Origin: Kitasatospora sp. NBC_01250
GTDB taxonomy: Bacteria; Actinomycetota; Actinomycetes; Streptomycetales; Streptomycetaceae
Length of the DNA stretch: 64,000 nucleotides
Reading direction: 5' to 3'
Assembly: GCF_036226465.1 (NCBI RefSeq)
Contig: NZ_CP108476.1
Location: 5,580,001 to 5,644,000 of the forward strand
In this document: piece after piece, positions 40,361-47,854 of the stretch
How positions within the stretch are numbered: position 1 is the stretch's first letter
Layout of the letters: every line of letters starts with the position of its first letter
The notes under the pieces: generated by a model
Told to the model about the DNA's origin: nothing
Database searches by the model: none
Seen by the model: only the letters and a program-made list of their open reading frames with translations
Made by a program: the position numbers and the translations under genes

Positions 40361-40401
40361 GGAAAAATAGTTTGCGCGCCGTGCATGAAGCGCAATAGCC
40401 T
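40361..40401 (+). promoter_or_regulatory. WhiB7/WblC-type autoregulated promoter
   Basis: An AT-rich tract GGAAAAATAG (40361-40370) directly precedes -35 TTGCGC (40372-40377). After 18 bp comes -10 TAGCCT (40396-40401). An AT-rich patch just upstream of the -35 is the hallmark of WhiB7-SigA promoters, contacted by the AT-hook of WhiB7. The predicted transcription start is about 40408. Confidence 0.75.
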
Positions 40402-40479
40402 GCCGGAGCGGTCAAGGGGACGCGACCGCGAAGCCGATCGGGAGCACTCCTGAACCGGCTTTCCCCTGCGCATGAACGT

Positions 40480-40596
40480 ATGACCTGCTTCACCCCCTGC
40501 CTCACCGCAGGGTCGCTGGACCAACCAAACATCCGAACACCGGAGCCCGGGGAACTGGGCACCGCGAGACGCCGAGAGGAGGCGAGAACACCGTGA
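40480..40596 (+). CDS. 38-aa leader ORF in the wblC transcript
   Basis: Reads MTCFTPCLTAGSLDQPN... and ends with a TGA that overlaps the next GTG start (GTGA). Its own ATG overlaps the stop of a 3-codon ORF (ATG AAC GTA TGA, 40472-40483) as ATGA. No strong Shine-Dalgarno precedes it. It may be real only as part of the leader's translation chain. Confidence 0.35.
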   Translation: MTCFTPCLTAGSLDQPNIRTPEPGELGTARRREEARTP

Positions 40597-41054
40597 AGAT
40601 CCAGCTGATGAACAAAGTGACTGGCCAGACCGCTGTTGCCGCTTCCCGGCGTCCCTCCGTCCTCGGTGCTTGCACTGGCGGAGTCTCGCTCTCCGGTGTC
40701 CGTGGCGGTCTGGATCTCGATGCCACCCGTGTCGCTGCCGTTGGAACCACCGGTGCCCTGCGCACCAGTGTGCTCACCGGCGCAATCGCGGGGACGGCTG
40801 TCGAGACCGGTCTGTCCCACGGTTGGGCCATGGTCGCCGTCGGCTCCCCGCGCGTAATGCGTGATGACCGACCGACCAAGGCACCGAAGTCAGCAGGAGC
40901 GGCGGCCAAGCAGGGCGCCTATCTGCAGGTCGTCGGTGCCGCCCCGAAGCAGGACGAGCAGCTGATCAACCAGGCCAAGGCCGCCTTTATCGGCGCTGAG
41001 GCCATCCGGAGCCGGGCCTTCCGCGGGCCTGAACCCTGGAGAGAGCGAACCTGA
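40593..41054 (+). CDS. Leader ORF of wblC (153 aa), probable attenuation peptide
   Basis: A GTG start with AGGAGG 10 nt upstream; it begins MKIQLMNKVTGQTAVAASRR. Codon choice is coding-like but less GC-extreme than neighbours, with many NNT codons, and I recognise no family. Its last codons contain the 5' strand of the antiterminator (41019-41030). Its stop lies 25 nt before the terminator stem, so the ribosome's position at its end can decide the fold. It could also be a genuine small protein besides being a regulatory ORF. Confidence 0.5.
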   Translation: MKIQLMNKVTGQTAVAASRRPSVLGACTGGVSLSGVRGGLDLDATRVAAVGTTGALRTSVLTGAIAGTAVETGLSHGWAMVAVGSPRVMRDDRPTKAPKSAGAAAKQGAYLQVVGAAPKQDEQLINQAKAAFIGAEAIRSRAFRGPEPWRERT

Positions 41055-41091
41055 GGCACCCTCAGGTCGGCACCTTTCCAGGGCCGCGGAA
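41019..41091 (+). promoter_or_regulatory. Antiterminator helix of the wblC leader
   Basis: ttccgcgggcct (41019-41030) can pair with agggccgcggaa (41080-41091): 11 of 12 pairs with one G-G mismatch. The right-hand strand is the same sequence that forms the left arm of the terminator, so the two folds exclude each other. Confidence 0.65.
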
Positions 41092-41124
41092 CCCGTCCAC
41101 CGGGATCCGCGGCCCTCTTGTTTT
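41080..41124 (+). terminator. Intrinsic terminator (attenuator) upstream of wblC
   Basis: An 11-bp stem agggccgcgga/tccgcggccct (41080-41090 with 41106-41116) is capped by an inner cccg/cggg stem across one A-A mismatch and followed by cttgtttt (41117-41124). It is the clearest hairpin-plus-U-tract in the window and lies 99 nt before the wblC GTG. Confidence 0.85.
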
Positions 41125-41222
41125 GTCCGGTACGACAGACCACCAGGCCCCCAGGGGCCTCCGGTCCAGCCCCACCAGTCAGCTGGCCCGGAACCACAAC
41201 CCAGACGAGGAAGACGCCAACA

Positions 41223-41594
41223 GTGTCCACGGTCATCACGCCGCCCCTCCCGTCCGTACCGCCGACAACGCCGACCCAGGCCGCGCCCGCTCCATTCCCT
41301 CCTCCGGAAGGCTCTCTCATGCAGATCACCGCGCTCGACGACGCCGAGGCTCTTGGCGCCCCCATCCCGTGCCGCTCCTTCGACCCGGAGGTCTTCTTCG
41401 CCGAGACCCCCGCTGACGTCGAGTACGCGAAGAGCCTCTGCGGCACCTGCCCGGTCAAGGAGGCCTGCCTGGCCGGCGCCCTCGACCGCCGCGAGCCGTG
41501 GGGCGTCTGGGGCGGCGAGCTGTTCGTCCAGGGTGTCGTGGTAGCCCGCAAGCGGCCGCGGGGCCGCCCGCGCAAGACCGAGGTCACGGCGTGA
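41223..41594 (+). CDS. wblC: WhiB-like transcription factor WblC (WhiB7)
   Basis: A 123-residue protein. Four iron-sulfur cysteines are visible: one in IPCRSFD, then CGTC and the Cys of VKEAC (C-X2-C-X5-C). The G(V)WGGE turn and a C-terminal AT-hook KRPRGRPRK define the WhiB7 subclass, which binds SigA region 4 and AT-rich DNA to switch on intrinsic antibiotic resistance. The GTG at 41223 (GAGGAAG upstream) gives a length close to the streptomycete WblC I recall. ATG 41319 would give 91 residues and still keep all motifs. It is followed by a small helical ORF. Confidence 0.93.
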   Translation: MSTVITPPLPSVPPTTPTQAAPAPFPPPEGSLMQITALDDAEALGAPIPCRSFDPEVFFAETPADVEYAKSLCGTCPVKEACLAGALDRREPWGVWGGELFVQGVVVARKRPRGRPRKTEVTA

Positions 41595-41740
41595 ACCCGG
41601 CGCATCGAGCAGCCTCAGTCCCCCGGGAATGCCCCCCGGCGGACGGCGCACTGCGCCACTCCGTACGCATCGCCCTTGCCCAGGCTGATGCCGCGGTCCA
41701 GACCCCCTACCCGACGACGCACCACGAGCAGGACACCGAC

Positions 41741-41983
41741 ATGGCGATCACCGCAGGGCCCAGCGCCCGCGCCGAGCAGACCACTGAACTTCTGATCCAG
41801 AACAGGACCCTTGAGATGCATCTCATGCACGAAAACCTGGCCCGAACCCATATGCAAGAACGCCTCCAGGAGGCGGAGGACCAACGCATGGTCCTGCGCG
41901 CCGTCCGGGCCTCCCGGCTGCGGCGCAAGGCGGAGCGTGCCTCGCTGCGCGCCCGCAAGGTGCTGGCTTCGGCGGTGCTCTGA
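41741..41983 (+). CDS. Small basic helical protein downstream of wblC
   Basis: An 80-residue protein, almost entirely predicted helix, with TTELLIQNRTLEMHLMHENL followed by a charged coiled-coil (ARTHMQERLQEAEDQRMVL) and a very basic end (SRLRRKAERASLRARKVL). I recall similar short ORFs beside wblC in streptomycetes, without known function. ATG 41741 is used. An in-frame GTG at 41591 overlaps the wblC stop (GTGA) and would give 130 residues, so coupling to wblC is possible. It ends at a strong convergent terminator. Confidence 0.6.
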   Translation: MAITAGPSARAEQTTELLIQNRTLEMHLMHENLARTHMQERLQEAEDQRMVLRAVRASRLRRKAERASLRARKVLASAVL

Positions 41984-42018
41984 CCGCCCGGTCCGCGCCT
42001 GAGGCGAATCCCCTGATG

Positions 42019-42063
42019 TGACGGTGCCCGGCTCCCGCGAATCGCGGAAGCCGGGCACCGTCA
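42019..42063. terminator. Bidirectional hairpin between the wblC operon and the ABC1 kinase gene
   Basis: A perfect 15-bp outer stem (gacggtgcccggct and its complement plus one pair) with an inner ccgcg/cgcgg stem, between convergent stops 41983 and 42094. Confidence 0.85.
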
Positions 42064-42093
42064 TGCCCGCCCGAGCGGGGTCAGGGCCTCTCG

Positions 42094-43437
42094 CTACTGG
42101 CCGGACGACTCCTCGGCGAAGCCGGGGAGGGAGTCGAGCATCTCGGCGCGGAACGGCGCCTGGGCACCGAGTTGGCACAGCACGCCGATGGTGCTCAGCG
42201 TGACCCGGTGGATCAGCAGGTAGTCCGGGGGCAGGTTGAGCTGCTTGCCGAGGTTGTAGGCGGGGGACCGCGGGTCGGCGATCCGGGCGGCCTGGGCGCG
42301 CATCCAGGCCCGGGTGAAGTGGAAGTCGTCCACCGCGGCCGGCTCGATGATCGGCCGCAGGTAGTCGAGCACCGCGTCCGGGTCGAGCTGGATGGTCGGC
42401 TTCACGAAGCCCTCGGCCCGCAGCATCTCCAGCACGCCCTCGGCATCGCCCGCCAGCGCCATCCGCAGCGCGTTCCCGATCGGCGCGGGCAGCCCACCGG
42501 GAAGCCGGTCGACCGTGCCGAAGTCGAGCACCCCGAGGCGCCAGCCGCCCACCGGGCCGTCGTCCTTCAGCAGGCGGAAGTTGCCGGGGTGCGGGTCGGC
42601 GTGCAGCAGCCCGGTGCGGGCGGGGCCGGCGAAGAGGAAACGTGCCAGCAGGTGTCCGGCGCGGTCCCGCTCGGCCTTGGTGCCGCTGTTGATCACCTCG
42701 GCCAGCGGTGTGCCGTCGAGCCACTCGCTGACCAGCACCTGGTCGGCCTGGGCGACCACGGCGGGCACCGCGATGTCCGGATCCCCGCTGAACTCCTCGG
42801 CGTGCACCCGTTGGGCCTCGGCCTCCAGGGCGTAGTCCAGCTCCTCGGTGACCCGGTCGCGCAGTTCGGTGATCAGCGGCTTGATGTCCAGGCCCGGGAT
42901 CAGTGGCCCGAGCAGCCACGCCACCCGGCTGAGTTGGCCCAGGTCGGAGAGCAACGCCTCACCGGCGCCCGGGTACTGGACCTTGACGGCGACCTGCCGC
43001 CCGTCCTGCCAGACGGCTCTGTGCACCTGGCCGATCGAGGCCGCGGCGGCCGGACGGTCGTCGAAGCTGCGGAAGTTGGCCCGCCAGTCCCGGCCGAGCC
43101 GCTGGGCGAGCGCCGTGTGCACACTGGCGGCCGGCATCGGCGGGGCGGCGTCCTGAAGCTTCGTCAGCGCCGCCCGGTAGGGACCGGCCACCTCCTCGGG
43201 CAGTGCGGCCTCGAAGACCGAGAGCACCTGCCCGAACTTCATCGCGCCGCCCTTCAGCTCCCCGAGGACCTTGAAGAGCTGGTCCGCGGTCGCCTGCTGG
43301 AGTTCGGCGGTGACAACCTCGGCCGATCGCCCGCCGATTCGCTTGCCCAGACCGAGCGTGGCGCGCCCAGCTATCCCCAACGGCAGGGCGGCGAGCCTTG
43401 CGGTGCGGGTCACAGCCTTGCGCGGAAGATCGCTCAC
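42094..43437 (-). CDS. ABC1/AarF/UbiB-family atypical kinase
   Basis: A 447-residue protein with the ABC1-specific KxGQ helix (GGAMKFGQVLS, about 61-71), the Ala-rich nucleotide loop AAAASIGQVHRA (about 125-136), VAVKVQYPG, TEELDYALEAEAQ, the catalytic loop LLHADPHPGNF (about 272) and the metal motif LDFGTVDRL. UbiB-type proteins are ATPases linked to isoprenoid-quinone or lipid metabolism. In actinobacteria this one is consistently next to whiB7/wblC, as here. The start is GTG 43437 with GGAGG upstream. Confidence 0.92.
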   Translation of the reverse strand: MSDLPRKAVTRTARLAALPLGIAGRATLGLGKRIGGRSAEVVTAELQQATADQLFKVLGELKGGAMKFGQVLSVFEAALPEEVAGPYRAALTKLQDAAPPMPAASVHTALAQRLGRDWRANFRSFDDRPAAAASIGQVHRAVWQDGRQVAVKVQYPGAGEALLSDLGQLSRVAWLLGPLIPGLDIKPLITELRDRVTEELDYALEAEAQRVHAEEFSGDPDIAVPAVVAQADQVLVSEWLDGTPLAEVINSGTKAERDRAGHLLARFLFAGPARTGLLHADPHPGNFRLLKDDGPVGGWRLGVLDFGTVDRLPGGLPAPIGNALRMALAGDAEGVLEMLRAEGFVKPTIQLDPDAVLDYLRPIIEPAAVDDFHFTRAWMRAQAARIADPRSPAYNLGKQLNLPPDYLLIHRVTLSTIGVLCQLGAQAPFRAEMLDSLPGFAEESSGQ

Positions 43438-43612
43438 CGGGGCCTCCGAATCGAACGTGTGCCGGCAGTCACCGCGGCTGCGGCGGCTGGGGGACGGCGG
43501 TCACTAGGCCATTGTGCCCGCTCCCACCCAAGAGCCGGTCAGGGCCTGGGCTGTGGCTTTGGGCCGGATCGGCGCCGGACCGGCCCCCGGGTGGCGGACG
43601 CGCCGGTGGCGG

Positions 43613-44707
43613 TCAGCGCCAGAAGCAGCCGCACTCGGTGTGCGGTGGCAGTCGCAGTCGGCGGACCATGCCGTCGACGGCGGAGACCTCGCACCAGCCG
43701 TCCACGCTCGGCGGTCGCCCGCCGTCGAGCAGCAGCAGCGCGTGCAGCCCGGCCAGGCCGGCCACCGCCGCGGCCACTGCGCCGTCGCAGGCGGGCTCGG
43801 GTGCCTTGGCCCGGACGTCGGCGGTGAGTTGGGCGAGCAGCCGGGGCCAGGCCGCGTCCTGGTCGGTGCGGGTCATCGCCAGACAGCGGCCACAGGCCGA
43901 GGCCCCGGGGATCACCAGGGGGCCGACCACGCCCAGATGCTCGATCACACCGACGTACAGGTGCGGGACGCCGGACTGCATCAGGGCGTGGGCCTCGGCG
44001 GGGTCGCCGGCGAGGGCACCGCTGCCGTCCCGCGGGGCGAGCACCACCAGATCGGGCGGCTGTTCGGCGGGCGGGGCGGCCCGGGGCGAGCCAGCGACCG
44101 CGGCGGCGGCCCCGCCCGGCAGGCCGGCCGCCCGCCGCACCGCCTCCCGGGCGGCCGTGGCACGGGGACGGCCGACCTCCTGGGCGGGGATGCCGCCGGG
44201 TGCGCAGTCCCCGGGCAGCACCCGGCCCTGGTCCGCCACCTCCACCCCGCCGACCCCGCCGGCCGCGAGCACCGCCGCCACCGCCGCGCCGACCCGCCCC
44301 ACGCCCCGCACCTGGACCCGCAGCCCCGCCCGGCGGGCCAGCGCCGCGGCCCCCGCGCCGGGCTCGGGGTGCAGCAGCGAGAGCGAGGCGAGATCAGGGC
44401 CGAGCAGCTCCCGCCGGGCCGGCGGCAGAGCGGCCAGCGCCTGCTCGACGGCGAGCGCGTCGTCCAGCAGGCCGGTCTCGGTCAGTGAGCGCAGTGCCTG
44501 GGCGACATAGGAGGGGCTCAGGCCCAGACCCTCGGCAGCGGCCGCTACGGCCGGACCGTCCCGCTCGCCGTCGAGCAGGCCGAGGAAGGCGCAGAACTGC
44601 TCATCGGCCTGGTCGACCACATGGGCCCGCTCGGGGGCGGTGCCGAACTGCAAGGTCTGTCGGTCGCGCCAGGCCTTCGACAGTGCGGGCTTGAGCATGG
44701 GACGCAT
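43613..44707 (-). CDS. Orphan E1-like (ThiF-family) protein with peptide-recognition-like N-terminus
   Basis: A 364-residue protein. The N-terminal 90 residues (QTLQFGTAPERAHVVDQ, FLGLLDGERDGPAVAAAAEG, LTETGLLDD) resemble the RRE/winged-helix part of cyclodehydratase-type E1 proteins of RiPP pathways. A Rossmann ATP fold follows (VRGVGRVGAAVAAVLAAGG, about 130-148), and zinc cysteines appear as CGRC (about 260) and CGC at the extreme C-terminus. No precursor peptide, YcaO or sulfur-carrier gene is adjacent. The ATG at 44707 has AGGAG 6 nt upstream, itself inside a tandem repeat region. It is a conserved streptomycete gene of unknown role, as far as I know. Confidence 0.75.
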   Translation of the reverse strand: MRPMLKPALSKAWRDRQTLQFGTAPERAHVVDQADEQFCAFLGLLDGERDGPAVAAAAEGLGLSPSYVAQALRSLTETGLLDDALAVEQALAALPPARRELLGPDLASLSLLHPEPGAGAAALARRAGLRVQVRGVGRVGAAVAAVLAAGGVGGVEVADQGRVLPGDCAPGGIPAQEVGRPRATAAREAVRRAAGLPGGAAAAVAGSPRAAPPAEQPPDLVVLAPRDGSGALAGDPAEAHALMQSGVPHLYVGVIEHLGVVGPLVIPGASACGRCLAMTRTDQDAAWPRLLAQLTADVRAKAPEPACDGAVAAAVAGLAGLHALLLLDGGRPPSVDGWCEVSAVDGMVRRLRLPPHTECGCFWR

Positions 44708-44717
44708 GGCGGTCTCC

Positions 44718-44757
44718 TCTCCCGACGAACGCGCGATTCTCCCGACGAACGCGCGAT
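44718..44757. repeat. Exact 20-bp tandem duplication before the E1-like gene
   Basis: tctcccgacgaacgcgcgat occurs twice head to tail (44718-44737 and 44738-44757), ending 10 nt upstream of the ATG at 44707 and adjoining its ribosome site. Confidence 0.9.
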
Positions 44758-44952
44758 GGCTGATCGGAATCAACTGATTGCGCTGGGTGAGGAAAGCCTC
44801 CCGCACCTGCGGGAATTGGCCAAGCCGGTTATCCACAGCCTGGGGAGAAGATCCGATCGGCAGTCAATTCGCTCATTCGCTTCGCGTGCCACGCACGGTC
44901 ACTGCTGCAAACAAATCGGCCGGGGCACCGGACTTCTGTCGGTAGCACCGGG

Positions 44953-44958
44953 TAACGT
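44953..44958 (+). promoter_or_regulatory. -10 box, leaderless type
   Basis: TAACGT with 8 nt to the ATG at 44967. Confidence 0.45.
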
Positions 44959-44966
44959 CCTGTGCC

Positions 44967-45731
44967 ATGGCAGCCGAACGGGACTCCCAGCCCCCGGCGT
45001 CGCCTCGGCGTGCCCGTCCAGCGGCCGGGTCGGGAGTCGCGACGCCCGGTACACGCGGGTGGCCAGGCGCAGCGCATCCGAGCCCGGGGCCCGAGACCGC
45101 CCCCAACAGCCCGCACGGGCCGCACAGCTCGCACGCGCCGACCGGCCCGCACACGCTGAACCACCCGCACGGGCCGGTCGAGGTGCGCCGCAGCGCCCGC
45201 CGCAGCCGCACCGTCTCCGCCTACCGCGAGGGTGATCGCACGATCGTGCTGATCCCGGCCCGGATGTCCGCGGCCGAGGAGCACCGCTGGGTGGCCCAGA
45301 TGCTGGACCGGCTGGCCGCCCAGGAGAGCCGCCGCACCCTCGGGGACGACGCGCTGGCCGAGCGGGCGGGCCGGCTCTCCGCCGCCTACCTCGGCGGCCG
45401 GGCCCGGCCCGACCAGGTCCGCTGGGTCACCAACCAGAACTCCCGCTGGGGCTCCTGCACCCCCAGCGAGCGCACCATCCGCCTCTCCCACCGCCTGCAG
45501 GGCATGCCGGAGTACGTGCTGGACTACGTGCTGCTGCACGAGCTCGCGCACCTGCTGGTCCCGGACCACGGCCCGCGCTTCTGGGCGCTGCTGGAGGCCT
45601 ACCCGCGCACCGAGCGGGCGCGCGGCTACCTGGAGGGGGTTGCCTCGGCAGCCCGCCTGCCGCACATCCCGGGTGCCCGGGCACCCGGGATGCCCGAGGA
45701 GGCGCCCGATCCGGGCGAGGTCTGCGGCTGA
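44967..45731 (+). CDS. M48/YgjP-like zinc metallopeptidase-family protein (DUF45)
   Basis: A 254-residue protein. The first about 70 residues are Pro/His/Ser-rich and disordered. The DUF45 domain begins at VEVRRSARRSRTVSAYREGD and carries the signature NQNSRWGSCTPSERTIRLS, the zinc site VLLHELAHLLVPDHGPRFW (HELAH with downstream H) and a C-terminal helix. These proteins resemble SprT/M48 peptidases; substrates are unproven. Leaderless-type promoter. It is convergent with the NUDIX gene. Confidence 0.85.
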   Translation: MAAERDSQPPASPRRARPAAGSGVATPGTRGWPGAAHPSPGPETAPNSPHGPHSSHAPTGPHTLNHPHGPVEVRRSARRSRTVSAYREGDRTIVLIPARMSAAEEHRWVAQMLDRLAAQESRRTLGDDALAERAGRLSAAYLGGRARPDQVRWVTNQNSRWGSCTPSERTIRLSHRLQGMPEYVLDYVLLHELAHLLVPDHGPRFWALLEAYPRTERARGYLEGVASAARLPHIPGARAPGMPEEAPDPGEVCG

Positions 45732-45734
45732 ACT

Positions 45735-45776
45735 CCGGTCAGGCCGTCAGGCCGCCAGGCCCGGTCAGGCCGTCAG
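45735..45776. repeat. Two 16-bp direct repeats between convergent genes
   Basis: ccggtcaggccgtcag at 45735-45750 and 45761-45776; the second overlaps the stop codon of the NUDIX gene. No hairpin terminator is seen here, unlike other convergent junctions. Confidence 0.7.
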
Positions 45777-46328
45777 CTCGCGGGCCCGTGCCACCAGCCG
45801 CCGCACCGAGACGTCGGTCAGCTCCGGCAGCTCGTCGTAGCCGAACCAGCGCAGGTCGAGCGACTCCTCGCTGATCAGCTCCTGCGCGCCCGCCGGGGCC
45901 ACCGCCACGTACTGCACGTCGAGATGGGTGTTCTCCGGCTGGTCCTTGCCGGCGCAGCGCACCTGGTGGCGGTCCAGCTTGACCGGTTCGGGGTGCCCGT
46001 CCGCGCCGGTGAGCAGCCGCAGGCCGGTGATCCCGGACTCCTCGGTGGCCTCGCGCAGCGCCGCCGCCGCGAGCGTCCGGTCGCCGGGCTCGCAGTGGCC
46101 GCCCATCTGCAGCCAGAGCCCGACCTTCGGGTGAAGGGTCAGCAGCACCCGGCCGGCCGCGGGGTCGACCACGGCGGCGCTGGCGGTGATGTGCGCGGGC
46201 CGGCAGGAGCGCCACAGGCCGTCCTGGTGCTGCGCCAGGTGGGCCAGGTAGTCGCCGCGCAACTGCTCCTGGTCGGCCTCGACGGCCGTCCAGGAGGTCA
46301 GCGCGCGGACGGCATCGGCGTGCATCAT
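45765..46328 (-). CDS. NUDIX hydrolase
   Basis: A 187-residue cytosolic enzyme. The NUDIX box is clear (GGHCEPGDRTLAAAALREATEESGI, given as GGHCEPGD then REATEESG; about residues 76-98), preceded by HPKVGLWLQMGGH. It would cleave a nucleoside diphosphate linked to another moiety. The substrate is not deducible. The ATG at 46328 overlaps the stop of the DUF2342 gene (ATGA type), so the two are co-translated; a second ATG follows at once. Confidence 0.88.
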   Translation of the reverse strand: MMHADAVRALTSWTAVEADQEQLRGDYLAHLAQHQDGLWRSCRPAHITASAAVVDPAAGRVLLTLHPKVGLWLQMGGHCEPGDRTLAAAALREATEESGITGLRLLTGADGHPEPVKLDRHQVRCAGKDQPENTHLDVQYVAVAPAGAQELISEESLDLRWFGYDELPELTDVSVRRLVARARELTA

Positions 46329-47854
46329 GCGGTCGGGTCGTCCTTCTGGTCGTCGTCCTTCGGCTGCTCGCCCGCGGTGGGCTTGTCCGTCGGGGCCTGG
46401 CTCTCGCCCGCGGCCTCGCCGAGCAGCTTGGTGATCGCGTCGAAGTCCAGCCCGCCCTCGATCGGCTCCGCGCCGTCACGGTGCACGAAGCCGTCCGGGT
46501 CGTCCAGGTCGGCCGCGGTCGGCAGCATGTCGGGGTGCTCCCAGAGCCCGTCGCGGCCCTCGATGCCGCGCGCGTCGGCCAGCGAGGCCCACAGGCGCGA
46601 GGCGTCCCGCAGTCGGCGCGGACGCAGCTCGAGGCCGACCAGGGTGGCGAAGGTCTGCTCGGCCGGACCACCGGTGGCCCGGCGGCGGCGCAGCGTCTCG
46701 CGCAGCGCGCCGGCCTGCGGCAGGTGCGGCTCGGCGGCGGCGTGCACCACCGCGTCGACCCAGCCCTCGACCAGCGCCAGCGCCGTCTCCAGCCGGGCCA
46801 GCGCGGCCTTCTGCTCGGGCGTGTCCTCGGGCTGCAGCAGGCCGCCGGCCAGCGCGTCCTGCATCGCCTCGGGGTTCTCCAGGTCGAGCTGGCCCATCAG
46901 CTCCTCCATCCGGGAGGTGTCGACCTTGATGCCCCGGGCGTAGGCCTCCACGGCCCCGAACAGGTGCGCCCGCAGCCACGGCACGTGGGCGAAGAGCCGC
47001 TGGTGGGCGGCCTCGCGCAGGGCCAGGTAGAGCCGCACCTCCTCGGCGGGCACGCTCAGGCCCTCGCCGAACTCGGCGATGTTCTGCGGCAGCAGCGCGG
47101 CCTTGCCGGCCGGAGCCAGCGGCAGGCCGACGTCGGTCGAGCCGAGCACCTCGGCGGCCAGCGCGCCCAGCGCCTGCCCGATCTGGGTGCCGAACATCGC
47201 GCCGCCCATCGAGCGCATCACGCCCATCAGCGGCCCGGCCATGGCCTGCATCTCCTCGGGCAGCACACCGCCCATGGCGTTGCCGACCCGCTCGGCCACC
47301 GGGTCGACCAGCTCCTGCCAGACCGGCAGGGTGGCCTCGATCCACTCGGCCCGGCTCCAGGCCGCCGCGCTCGCCGACGAGGACGGGAACTCGGTGACCG
47401 AATCAAGCCAAAGTTCGGCCAGCCGCACCGCCTCGGCGACGGCCGAGTGCTCGGCGGCGCTCACCGAGCGGTCCTTCTGCTTGCCCTCGGCCGGTTCGGC
47501 GACCACGGTCTGGCGCGCGATGTCCTTGGCGAGCTGCCAGTTCACCGGTCCGCCCTCGAACGAGAGCATCTGGCCGAGCTGCTGGAAGGCGGCGCCCAGG
47601 TCGTTCGGGTTGAGGCCGCCCATCATCGCGGCGAACGGGTTGTCGCCCGCGCCGCCCTGACCGCCGGCCCCGCCCATGCCGAACATCGCGCCCAGCGGGT
47701 TGGCGCCGAAACCGAACGGCGAAGGCTGCTCGCCGGAGTTCCCGGGCTTGCCGGACTGCCCGGAAGCTGCCTGGTCATCCTGCTTGCCGCCCTGGTCCTT
47801 GCCCTCGTCGGGCTCCTCGGGCGGGACACCGAATCCGAAGGGGAGGTCGCTCAC
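46325..47854 (-). CDS. DUF2342 zinc-dependent metalloprotease-like protein
   Basis: A 509-residue protein. The N-terminus (VSDLPFGFGVPPEEP...) is Gly/Gln/Pro-rich with FGFG and NPFAAMMGG segments. The core (about 130-460) contains LPLAPAGKAALLPQNIAEFGEG and the family signature LREAAHQRLFAHVPWL, where the metal-binding His is expected, although a classic HEXXH is not present. The acidic C-terminal tail is disordered. I know it as a conserved actinobacterial family annotated as a zinc-dependent metalloprotease, with little experimental support. The GTG at 47854 follows GAGGA. It is in an operon with the NUDIX gene. Confidence 0.8.
   Translation of the reverse strand: MSDLPFGFGVPPEEPDEGKDQGGKQDDQAASGQSGKPGNSGEQPSPFGFGANPLGAMFGMGGAGGQGGAGDNPFAAMMGGLNPNDLGAAFQQLGQMLSFEGGPVNWQLAKDIARQTVVAEPAEGKQKDRSVSAAEHSAVAEAVRLAELWLDSVTEFPSSSASAAAWSRAEWIEATLPVWQELVDPVAERVGNAMGGVLPEEMQAMAGPLMGVMRSMGGAMFGTQIGQALGALAAEVLGSTDVGLPLAPAGKAALLPQNIAEFGEGLSVPAEEVRLYLALREAAHQRLFAHVPWLRAHLFGAVEAYARGIKVDTSRMEELMGQLDLENPEAMQDALAGGLLQPEDTPEQKAALARLETALALVEGWVDAVVHAAAEPHLPQAGALRETLRRRRATGGPAEQTFATLVGLELRPRRLRDASRLWASLADARGIEGRDGLWEHPDMLPTAADLDDPDGFVHRDGAEPIEGGLDFDAITKLLGEAAGESQAPTDKPTAGEQPKDDDQKDDPTA

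Larger units (their letters stand above)
40408..41222 (+). promoter_or_regulatory. Long wblC 5' leader with attenuator
   Basis: About 815 nt between the predicted start and the wblC GTG. It contains chained leader ORFs (40472-40483, 40480-40596, 40593-41054), a 7-bp hairpin overlapping the last stop (41050-41066, cctgagg/cctcagg), and competing antiterminator and terminator helices. The layout fits ribosome-mediated attenuation, known for whiB7/wblC: stalled ribosomes favour read-through into the resistance regulator. Confidence 0.75.

Noticed and set aside
44705..44836. Extension of the E1-like gene to an upstream start at 44836
   Set aside because: The ATG at 44707 has a good AGGAG site, and the extension runs through the 20-bp tandem repeat with no coding bias.
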